A DNA stretch of 5,714 nucleotides, from positions 1-5,714 of the forward strand of contig JAUWRQ010000092.1 of the NCBI GenBank assembly GCA_030610515.1, given 5' to 3'. The notes under the pieces are model-generated. The model was given only the letters and a program-made list of their open reading frames with translations, searched no databases and had not been told where the DNA came from. The stretch comes from Candidatus Eiseniibacteriota bacterium. GTDB taxonomy: Bacteria; Joyebacterota; Joyebacteria; Joyebacterales; Joyebacteraceae. This document shows positions 1 through 5,714 of this stretch, one piece after another. Each line of letters begins with the position of its first letter. The first letter of the stretch is position 1. Both the position numbers and the translations under genes were made by a program.

Positions 1-462
<462 letters not shown>

Positions 463-484
463 AGACACGTCTCACGACGTACTC

Positions 485-518
485 GAACGCCCCGGCCCTT
501 GAGAGGGTCGGGGCGTTC
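485..518 (+). terminator. Strong hairpin after groEL, probable terminator
   Basis: The arms gaacgccccggccc (485-498) and gggtcggggcgttc (505-518) pair over 14 bp with a single G-U pair and a 6-nt loop. The hairpin starts 23 bases after the groEL stop. The tract after the stem (tcttgg) is only weakly T-rich, so it is not a textbook intrinsic terminator. It also lies downstream of the converging minus-strand gene and could stop transcription from both sides. Confidence 0.7.
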
Positions 519-541
519 TCTTGGCGTCCGGTCTGCGGCGC

Positions 542-558
542 GGCCGAGCCGCTCGGCC
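542..558 (-). terminator. Small GC-rich hairpin downstream of the minus-strand gene
   Basis: Arms ggccgag (542-548) and ctcggcc (552-558) form a 7-bp stem with a 3-nt loop, 17 bases beyond the stop of the minus-strand secreted-protein gene. No T tract follows on either strand. It may end or stabilise the minus-strand transcript together with the larger hairpin at 485-518, or it may be a chance GC-rich palindrome. Confidence 0.3.
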
Positions 559-575
559 ACGGGGAGGGCGAAGGG

Positions 576-1601
576 TCAGCGGTACAGCCCCTTGATCACG
601 GTCCACGACGATGCTTCCACCGGCGTGAGAGGGATGATCTCGATCGTCATCGTGTTGTTTCCGTAGTCCGTCTCGATGATCTCCGTATCGACCGCGATAG
701 AGACCGTCGCGAACTGCTGTCCCGTGTAGGGGAAGAACGGGCTGTCAGCGGGCTTGGACCAGTGGCAGCGGCATCTGTAGAAGCCCGCACCGATGTACTC
801 GGAGTCGCATTGACCGCTGTACTGCCCGAAGTCGGGGCACCAGCCGTACCAGCAGTCCGGGTAGAACTGGATGTAGCAGTCGCCGCAGAAGAACACGGAC
901 CAATCCCAGGGCACGGTCTGGACGGGCACGCCGTCGATCTCGAAGGTGTAGGCGGTGGCCACCGGGTCGTGGCTCCCGTGTGAGCTCGCGCCCAGGTCGG
1001 CCTGGAGGGCGAACTCGCCTCTCCCGCTCCACACGAGCTGAAGATCCTCGACGCTCTGGTCGTATGACAAGAGGTCGACCATGTCGAGATGTATGTCCGC
1101 ACCGTCGTTGCCGACGTAACGGAATCCGATCTCGATGAGCTGGCCGACGTGCGCGCTGAGGTCGAGCTGGATGACTTCGTACGTCCAGCTAGCGCCGGGG
1201 AAGTCGTTGTAGAAGTCCCACGCGATCGCGCCGTCGACCCACACCTCGAAGTTCGCGTACTGGGTCCAGTACGTGCTGCCCATCGTCGCGAACCTGAGGA
1301 AGTCGTCGGTGCGGGGGACGTACTGGAAGGTCAACCACTCCTCCTGCGGAACGCCGGCCTGCCATGGGATGTATGCGCAGTACGTGCCCTCGTGGACACC
1401 GAGCACCGACTGCCCCCACGTGTTGTCAGGATTCGTGATGATGTGCATCCACCCGTCCGGCGGGAAGTCTGCTTCGAAGCCGGCGACGTGGCCGCTCCCC
1501 CTCGTGGGCGACGCGTAGTCCGGGCAGGATCTCGGCTCCTCGGCGTATGCGAGGCCGGGGAGGAGAAGTGCACACATGCAGAAGACAAGTGCGATTCTCA
1601 T
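576..1601 (-). CDS. Secreted protein with choice-of-anchor J-like and CARDB-like domains
   Basis: A 341-residue exported protein. I chose the ATG at 1599-1601 because AAGGAG lies 10 nt upstream (1617-1612) and because a clean signal peptide starts there: MRIALVFCMCALLLPGLAYA, then EE, with likely cleavage after residue 20. The frame stays open to a TTG at 1694, but that extension adds a 31-residue tail before the signal peptide and looks spurious. Residues 41-178 begin GFEADFPPDGW and run through strands such as FEVWVDG and VIQLDLSAHVGQLIEIGFRY, the pattern of choice-of-anchor J / cleaved-adhesin jelly-roll domains. Residues 185-323 resemble a CARDB-type beta-sandwich (FEIDGVPV near the start, VDTEIIETDYGNNTMTIEI at the end). 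This second domain is interrupted at 239-279 by a segment with seven cysteines. The protein ends VEASSWTVIKGLYR, possibly a sorting or anchoring tail. No catalytic motif is visible; a role in adhesion or carbohydrate binding is inference. It is divergent from the GH57-type gene. Confidence 0.85.
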   Translation of the reverse strand: MRIALVFCMCALLLPGLAYAEEPRSCPDYASPTRGSGHVAGFEADFPPDGWMHIITNPDNTWGQSVLGVHEGTYCAYIPWQAGVPQEEWLTFQYVPRTDDFLRFATMGSTYWTQYANFEVWVDGAIAWDFYNDFPGASWTYEVIQLDLSAHVGQLIEIGFRYVGNDGADIHLDMVDLLSYDQSVEDLQLVWSGRGEFALQADLGASSHGSHDPVATAYTFEIDGVPVQTVPWDWSVFFCGDCYIQFYPDCWYGWCPDFGQYSGQCDSEYIGAGFYRCRCHWSKPADSPFFPYTGQQFATVSIAVDTEIIETDYGNNTMTIEIIPLTPVEASSWTVIKGLYR

Positions 1602-1611
1602 GTTTTTCCAT

Positions 1612-1617
1612 CTCCTT
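1612..1617 (-). promoter_or_regulatory. Ribosome binding site setting the start of the minus-strand secreted protein
   Basis: AAGGAG read on the minus strand, 10 nt before the ATG at 1601. It fixes the start immediately before the signal peptide and argues against the upstream in-frame TTG at 1694. Confidence 0.7.
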
Positions 1618-1790
1618 GAGTGGGGCCAAATGTCTGAGGAAGAAGAAGCTTGAGGAAAACGTGCTGCGCCCGCGATGGCACCACCTCCTTCCAATGCTCA
1701 GAGGCGTGGACGCGCCTGATGCGGGAGCGAGGGCCCGGGGTGTCGCGGGGGTTCTCGGGGAGGATGTGCGCGTCCATGCTGGATACAAAG

Positions 1791-1819
1791 AGTGTAATAC
1801 TTTGCTGTGTGAGAATCAA
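1791..1819 (-). promoter_or_regulatory. Candidate sigma-70-type promoter for the minus-strand gene
   Basis: On the minus strand, TTGATT (1819-1814; 4 of 6 against TTGACA) and TACACT (1796-1791; 4 of 6 against TATAAT) are separated by exactly 17 bp, in the most AT-rich patch of the window. It would give a 5' leader of roughly 180 nt before the ATG at 1601. Both matches are partial, so this is tentative. Confidence 0.3.
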
Positions 1820-1855
1820 TCATCAAGTCGACGGGAGCGCAGTTTTCCGCCTGTC

Positions 1856-1879
1856 GCGCAGGAGGTAGCGCAGGAGGAG
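1856..1879 (+). repeat. 12-bp tandem direct repeat upstream of the GH57-type promoter
   Basis: Two adjacent copies, gcgcaggaggta (1856-1867) and gcgcaggaggag (1868-1879), match at 11 of 12 positions. They end 15 bp before the putative -35 element at 1895. Placement and spacing would suit an activator or repressor site, but two copies could also be a small chance duplication. Confidence 0.45.
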
Positions 1880-1894
1880 TCCCTGGGGCGCAAC

Positions 1895-1923
1895 TTGGGG
1901 TCCTGTGCCAACCGTGCTAGAAT
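1895..1923 (+). promoter_or_regulatory. Extended -10 promoter of the GH57-type gene
   Basis: TTGGGG (1895-1900; 3 of 6 against TTGACA) is followed after 17 bp by TAGAAT (1918-1923; 5 of 6 against TATAAT). The bases TGC directly before the -10 box fit the extended -10 motif TGn, which can compensate for a weak -35. Transcription would start near 1930, almost on the ATG at 1931. The transcript would be leaderless if that ATG is used, or carry a leader of about 66 nt if the GTG at 1997 is used. Confidence 0.5.
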
Positions 1924-1985
1924 AGAGAATATGGGCAAGGATATTCCTGAATCGCTGATCTTCCGCCAGACACTCGGCGTGTCGT

Positions 1986-1989
1986 GGAG
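1986..1989 (+). promoter_or_regulatory. Ribosome binding site before GTG 1997
   Basis: GGAG is followed by a 7-nt spacer and GTG at 1997-1999. The ATG at 1931 has only the weak purine-rich stretch agaatagaga in front of it. This motif, together with the signal peptide that begins at the GTG, decides the start chosen for the GH57-type gene. Confidence 0.5.
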
Positions 1990-1996
1990 TCTTGCC

Positions 1997-4900
1997 GTGT
2001 CCGGACGCTCTCTGCCCGCGGCGGTCAAGCCGGGGGCTCTGCTCCTTATGCTGGCCTCGGTGCTCACGCTCGGTGCCCCTGAGCCCGCCGAGGCGGCGCC
2101 CATCCACACGACTTACCTCTGGCACATGTACCAGCCCATCTACTGGCCGGACGAGTCCACGTGGGTCCCGGGCGAGTACGAGACGGCCTACGAGACCATC
2201 GTTCTGGGGCACTCCGAGAACGACGAGGCCGAGATCTTCGGTAAGGCCGACCGCATCGGCGACTACCAATGGTATCCGCGTGACGCCATCAACTCGGTCC
2301 TGGACATCCCGGACGCCGGTGCGCAGGTGAGCTTCGCGGGAAGCCTCATCGAGAACATCACGAGTCTGGGCGACAACGGGTGGAACGGGGGAGTCTACGC
2401 GCCCGACTGGTACAGCCACTACCGCGAGGCACGGGGCTGGACGACGTCGGGCGGGAGGACGCGGTGCGACATGGTGCTCGTCGGTCACCACCACGGCATC
2501 AACCCGCTCATGGACGAGAACGCTTTCCGCAAGGAGATCCAGATCCAGAAGGCGGCGCACCCGCAGGCGTGGGGCGACTCGGACTACTCGCTCGGCTTCT
2601 TCCCGGCGGAGTCGTGCTTTTCCGAGCGGCTCATTCCCGTTCTGGTTGATGAGGGCGTTGAGTGGACCATCGTTCCCGACCTGCACATCGCCCGAGCTTG
2701 CGCCGACTATCCCTACAGCGCCAACCAGGACAACTGCGATCCGCCCAACAAGGCCGATCAGCTGAATCCGGCGCAGGGTTACTACTACGACCAGTACATC
2801 CCGCGGGGTGTCACCGTGAAGGTCCCGCCGCCCTACGGGTTCCGTCCGCACCACGCGCGCTACGTTGATCCCGACACGGGCGCAGAATCCAAGATGGTTG
2901 TTGTTCCCGCGGCCAACGCGATGTCGTGGAACGAGGGCTACGGTCTCTTCGGAACGGGTGAGATCGACGCCATCGCCTCGTACAACGATCCCTCGAACCC
3001 GATGCTGATTCTCTTCGCGCACGACGGCGACAACGCGTGGTCGGGCGGTCATTCCTATTGGTACGAGAACGTGACGCAGTTCTGTCACTCGGCGGTCTTG
3101 CAGGGCTACGAGCCCACGATGATCTCGGAGTTCCTGGCTGACCACCCCGTGAGCCCCACCGATATCGTCCACGTCGAGGACGGGGGATGGGTGAACGCGG
3201 ACGGGGACTTCGGTAGCCCGCAGTTCATCAACTGGAACTGGCCGCTCTTCGACGGATCGGGCGACTTCGACATCCCGGGCGGCTGGGCCGAGGACGAGCG
3301 CAATTGGGCGGTTCTGACCGCCGCGCAGAACCGCGTCGAGACGGCGGAAGCTATAGGTGGTCCCGCGGACCCCGCGAAGATACAGAAGCCGTCCTTGGGC
3401 GCAGATGCCGTCGAGAGGGCGTGGCACTTCCTGCTGGCGGGATACGAGAGCGGCTACATGTACTACGGCACGTCGCTCGACATGGAGATCAAGGCGACGC
3501 TCGCGTGCAACGACGCGGCCGCGTTCGCCGACCCGGTCATCGGCGGTGGGACGGACACCGTCGCGCCGACGATCTGGCTTCCACAGCGGCTCCCGTGGAA
3601 CCCGGGCGGGTTCGGCGGCGGCTCGCTCTGGGGCTATCCGGGTGGAGCGGGGGCGTCGATGAGCCAGGACTTCTACGTGTGGACGTTCGCGTACGACGTG
3701 TCGGGCCTTTCGAGGGTCGACTTCCGCTACCGCGTCGACGACGACGGCACGAACGACATGGGCACCGACGTGAACGAGGTCTTCGCGGACGGCGCGGGCG
3801 TCGGCGCGTGGCAGACGGTGCCGATGACCTATCGCGATTTCCCCGCGGGGAACTTCCACAACAACCCCGGCATCGACTTCACCGTCATGCCGGACTACAT
3901 CGCCGATGAGTACTACGTGCACCTGACCGGGTTCGAGGACGTGCTGCTCGACTACTACGTCGAGGCGGAGGACGCCCTTGGATACGTCAAGCGCTCCCCG
4001 ATCCAGCACGTCTGGGTCGGAAGCGGGGGAGGCGCCCCCGCCGACACGTGTGTGTGGTGGGACCCGGAAGAACCGGAGGCCGGCTCGGCCGTCACCATCT
4101 ACTACGACCTCGACTGCCGGGCGGTTCTGCCGCCGGCCACCGACCCGGTTTACATCCACACAGGTCATAGTGACTGGCAGGACGTCATCTCGCCCGACCC
4201 GGCGATGACGCGGGACGCGGGTGAGGAGGCGTGGCGCTACACGTATTCCATTCCCTCCGCTGCCACGTCGGTCGACTTCGTCTTCAATGACGGCGCGGGC
4301 ACCTGGGACAACAACGACGGCTCAGACTGGTACGTCACCGCGACGGGCGGGAGTCCCGGCACGGGGTATGAGATGGACGGTGCGCTCGACGCCGAGGCGG
4401 AGCTGGCGGCGGCAGGCAGCGGCCTCGACCTCTACTGGGACTTCGACGGCACGTGGCTCTACCTGGCGACCGACGGCGCCGGAGGAGGTCTCGACCACTA
4501 CATCTTCGTCGATCGCGCTCCGTCGGGGTCACGAAGCGCACCGTGGGCGAAGTCGGGCACGGTCGCCGGATGGGAATACTTCCTGGCGGAGGAGGAATCG
4601 AACGGCTGGAGCGGCTGGTTCGATGACTCCGAAAACGTGTTCACGTCCGCGAGCGCGGTCAAGGCGGCGGGAACGTACCTGGAGGGCGCGCTCGATCTCG
4701 AGGCCCTGTTCGGCGACGTTCCGGACTCGATGTTCGTCGCGGCGTCCGCCTACGTCTCGCCCGACGGCGGTGCGCTCGAGGGACAGGCGCCGACGGGCGA
4801 CGGTAACGGGAACATCGAGGCAGACGAGTACGTAGTGCTCCATCTGACCGGCAGCGGCGTTCCCGATGACGGAGGAGCCGTCTCGAAGCTCATGCTCCAT

Positions 4901-5161
4901 CCAGGGACGCCCAACCCATTCGGGCGTTCAACGGCGTTCAGGCTCTCCTTGCCGCTCGACACCAGCGTCTCGCTCTCCGTCTACGACGTGCGGGGCCGCA
5001 GCGTGGCGACGGTTGCGGACGGACCGGTCACGGCAGGAGAACACGAGATTCGCTGGGACGGCCACGACGACAGAGGCGTGGAGCTTCCCTCCGGCATCTA
5101 CTTCGTGAGGATGGAGACGCCTCTCGGGCAGGCGGTCAGGAAGGTCGTTCTTCTGAAGTAG
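1997..5161 (+). CDS. Secreted multidomain GH57-type alpha-glucan hydrolase with starch-binding module and FlgD-like tail
   Basis: From GTG 1997 the product is 1054 residues; ATG 1931 would give 1076. GTG is preferred because GGAG precedes it and a compact signal peptide follows (basic MSGRSLPAAVKPG, hydrophobic ALLLMLASVLTLGA, cleavage near AEA/A at residue 33). Residues 36 to about 512 resemble glycoside hydrolase family 57: motif I is LWHMYQP (41-47), GHHHGINPL starts at 163, FFPAESCFSE carries candidate nucleophile Glu205, and FAHDGDNAW carries candidate acid/base Asp343. Residues about 520-675 form an Ig-like segment ending DYYVEAEDALGYVKRSPIQH. Residues about 684-783 resemble CBM25 (CVWWDP, VYIHTGHSDW, FVFNDGAGTWDNND). 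Residues about 791-950 resemble the CBM9/DOMON-like modules often fused to GH57 proteins. Residues about 960-1054 are a FlgD-like domain with PNPF (972-975). GH57 enzymes act on alpha-1,4/1,6-glucans by a retaining mechanism; here the likely substrate is starch or glycogen outside the cytoplasm. Exact activity (amylase, pullulanase or transferase) cannot be read from the sequence. Confidence 0.85.
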   Translation: MSGRSLPAAVKPGALLLMLASVLTLGAPEPAEAAPIHTTYLWHMYQPIYWPDESTWVPGEYETAYETIVLGHSENDEAEIFGKADRIGDYQWYPRDAINSVLDIPDAGAQVSFAGSLIENITSLGDNGWNGGVYAPDWYSHYREARGWTTSGGRTRCDMVLVGHHHGINPLMDENAFRKEIQIQKAAHPQAWGDSDYSLGFFPAESCFSERLIPVLVDEGVEWTIVPDLHIARACADYPYSANQDNCDPPNKADQLNPAQGYYYDQYIPRGVTVKVPPPYGFRPHHARYVDPDTGAESKMVVVPAANAMSWNEGYGLFGTGEIDAIASYNDPSNPMLILFAHDGDNAWSGGHSYWYENVTQFCHSAVLQGYEPTMISEFLADHPVSPTDIVHVEDGGWVNADGDFGSPQFINWNWPLFDGSGDFDIPGGWAEDERNWAVLTAAQNRVETAEAIGGPADPAKIQKPSLGADAVERAWHFLLAGYESGYMYYGTSLDMEIKATLACNDAAAFADPVIGGGTDTVAPTIWLPQRLPWNPGGFGGGSLWGYPGGAGASMSQDFYVWTFAYDVSGLSRVDFRYRVDDDGTNDMGTDVNEVFADGAGVGAWQTVPMTYRDFPAGNFHNNPGIDFTVMPDYIADEYYVHLTGFEDVLLDYYVEAEDALGYVKRSPIQHVWVGSGGGAPADTCVWWDPEEPEAGSAVTIYYDLDCRAVLPPATDPVYIHTGHSDWQDVISPDPAMTRDAGEEAWRYTYSIPSAATSVDFVFNDGAGTWDNNDGSDWYVTATGGSPGTGYEMDGALDAEAELAAAGSGLDLYWDFDGTWLYLATDGAGGGLDHYIFVDRAPSGSRSAPWAKSGTVAGWEYFLAEEESNGWSGWFDDSENVFTSASAVKAAGTYLEGALDLEALFGDVPDSMFVAASAYVSPDGGALEGQAPTGDGNGNIEADEYVVLHLTGSGVPDDGGAVSKLMLHPGTPNPFGRSTAFRLSLPLDTSVSLSVYDVRGRSVATVADGPVTAGEHEIRWDGHDDRGVELPSGIYFVRMETPLGQAVRKVVLLK

Positions 5162-5176
5162 CCGCAGTGGCCGGCC

Positions 5177-5203
5177 GGCGTGCTGGACGGTCCGGGCACG
5201 GCC
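5177..5203. terminator. Imperfect hairpin at the convergent junction, possible terminator
   Basis: GGCGTGC (5177-5183) pairs with GCACGGCC (5196-5203) with one bulged G and a 12-nt loop. It sits in the 65-bp gap between two convergent genes. No T tract follows on either strand, so intrinsic termination is doubtful. Confidence 0.25.
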
Positions 5204-5226
5204 TCGGCGACTCGTCAGGTCTTCTC

Positions 5227-5714
5227 CTACGGGCTCACGAGCTGTCTCTCGAGCGTGAGGAGCCACAGTCCGAGCGACTGCCTGGCGTCTCCGTTTCCCG
5301 CATAGAGCCCGGTGTCCCTCCACGTTCTCAGGAGCCCGGCATCGGGCTCGTACTGGAAGAACTCCTCCCAGATGTCGTCGTAGTCCCTCGAGAAGAACCA
5401 GCAGATGAAGAGCGCGTCGAGGTACTCGCAGTCCTCGAACAGCCGCTCGACGTACTGGAGCTGCGTCGCCTCCGTGGCGGGGATCTCGATCCAGTACGGG
5501 TCACCCACGGTCTCCGCCGGCCAGGCCGTCTCCGCGACCGCGAACGGTTTGTCCGGCGCCAAGTCCGACAGCGCGCTGAAGTAGTCGCCTCTGACCGCGA
5601 GTGGGTCGCCCAGCGGGTCGAGCTGTGGGTTCGTGAAGGGGTATCCACTCACGGCTATCACGTCGGTGTAGGGGAGAACGTCCTGTATCGCCGCAGTCTG
5701 CGACGACGGGAACC
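5227..5714 (-). CDS. TIM-barrel glycoside-hydrolase-like protein, C-terminal part
   Basis: The frame is open to the right window edge, so the N-terminal part is missing; 161 residues and a TAG stop (5227-5229) are visible. The segment reads like the last strands of a clan GH-A (beta/alpha)8 barrel. A strand DVIAVSGYPF is followed by a linker and a helix, GDYFSALSDLAPD. Next comes the strand PFAVAETAWP, whose Glu (codon 5530-5532) sits where clan GH-A enzymes carry the catalytic nucleophile. A helix and the last-strand candidate ALFICWFF follow, with Trp near the substrate site. The layout recalls GH53 endo-galactanases and GH5-like proteins (compare the DVIGLSYYP and VVVVETAYP patterns), but I cannot assign a family. 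The general acid/base residue and any signal peptide lie outside the window. It converges on the GH57-type gene with a 65-bp gap, suggesting a local carbohydrate-degradation cluster. The final residues, LWLLTLERQLVSP, show no sorting tail. An internal GTG at 5661 is not taken as the start because the homologous-looking strand begins before it. Confidence 0.7.
   Translation of the reverse strand, partial: FPSSQTAAIQDVLPYTDVIAVSGYPFTNPQLDPLGDPLAVRGDYFSALSDLAPDKPFAVAETAWPAETVGDPYWIEIPATEATQLQYVERLFEDCEYLDALFICWFFSRDYDDIWEEFFQYEPDAGLLRTWRDTGLYAGNGDARQSLGLWLLTLERQLVSP

Larger units (their letters stand above)
1602..1930. other. Divergent intergenic region between two secreted-protein genes
   Basis: About 330 bases lie between the minus-strand ATG at 1601 and the earliest credible plus-strand start at 1931. 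The region is non-uniform. A G-rich stretch at 1731-1760 fits a G-quadruplex pattern. An AT-rich patch spans about 1782-1825 and carries the best minus-strand promoter candidate. A 12-bp tandem repeat occupies 1856-1879, and an extended -10 promoter for the plus-strand gene sits at 1895-1923. A plus-strand frame stays open across it from 1547, but that part does not look protein-like and lies upstream of the signal peptide, so I treat it as non-coding. Confidence 0.7.

Noticed and set aside
1602..1694. N-terminal extension of the minus-strand secreted protein from TTG 1694
   Set aside because: TTG is a weak start, and the extra 31 residues precede an otherwise complete signal peptide that has its own ribosome binding site.
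1702..1717. Inverted repeat aggcg / cgcct with a 6-nt loop in the divergent intergenic region
   Set aside because: A five-bp GC-rich stem is common by chance in this composition and has no accompanying signal.
1547..1996. Upstream open part of the GH57-type frame, suggesting a longer protein of 1204 residues
   Set aside because: It overlaps the start and signal peptide of the divergent gene, crosses the promoter region and would put more than 150 residues before a standard signal peptide.
3304..3909. A 201-codon plus-strand open frame within the GH57-type gene, and similar overlapping frames
   Set aside because: Arg/Gly-rich composition and full overlap with a well-supported coding frame mark these as shadow frames.
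1823..4168. A 781-codon open frame on the minus strand, antisense to the GH57-type gene
   Set aside because: Its translation is extremely rich in Arg, Val and His and low in complexity, as expected from the reverse of high-GC codons. The plus-strand frame has clear motifs, a signal peptide and domain structure.

Overview
The window is high-GC bacterial DNA (roughly 60-65% GC by eye) with four protein-coding genes, two of them cut by the window edges. No rRNA, tRNA, CRISPR array, insertion sequence or phage gene was seen. The two complete genes encode secreted proteins: one has a choice-of-anchor J / cleaved-adhesin-like domain, the other a FlgD-like C-terminal domain of the T9SS-tail type with a PNPF motif. 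This combination with high GC resembles uncultured FCB-superphylum and related candidate phyla (Eisenbacteria, Krumholzibacteria and Latescibacteria-like genomes). That assignment is inference from protein style; no marker gene was compared.

Layout. (1) Positions 1-462, plus strand: the last 153 codons of groEL, followed by a strong hairpin at 485-518. (2) Positions 576-1601, minus strand: a 341-residue secreted protein with a choice-of-anchor J-like domain, a CARDB-like second domain carrying a cysteine-rich insertion, and a short WxxIKxxYR tail. (3) Positions 1602-1996: a divergent intergenic region. It holds a predicted G-quadruplex, an AT-rich patch with a candidate minus-strand promoter, a 12-bp tandem repeat, and an extended -10 promoter pointing at the next gene. 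(4) Positions 1997-5161, plus strand (an alternative ATG lies at 1931): a secreted multidomain GH57-type alpha-glucan hydrolase with an Ig-like segment, a CBM25-like starch-binding module, a CBM9/DOMON-like module and a FlgD-like C-terminal domain. (5) Positions 5227-5714, minus strand: the C-terminal part of a TIM-barrel glycoside-hydrolase-like protein (clan GH-A style), convergent with gene 4 and cut by the window end.

The three genes downstream of groEL look like an extracellular polysaccharide-handling neighbourhood: an alpha-glucan hydrolase with its own binding modules, a second glycosidase-like protein and a secreted adhesin-like protein. They lie in alternating orientations, so they are not one operon, and their cooperation is inferred from function and proximity. 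groEL is a housekeeping neighbour separated by a terminator-like hairpin. No defence or mobile system was found. The least explained items are the cysteine-rich insertion and C-terminal tail of the minus-strand secreted protein, and the unusual motif-I residue and fused modules of the GH57-type enzyme.
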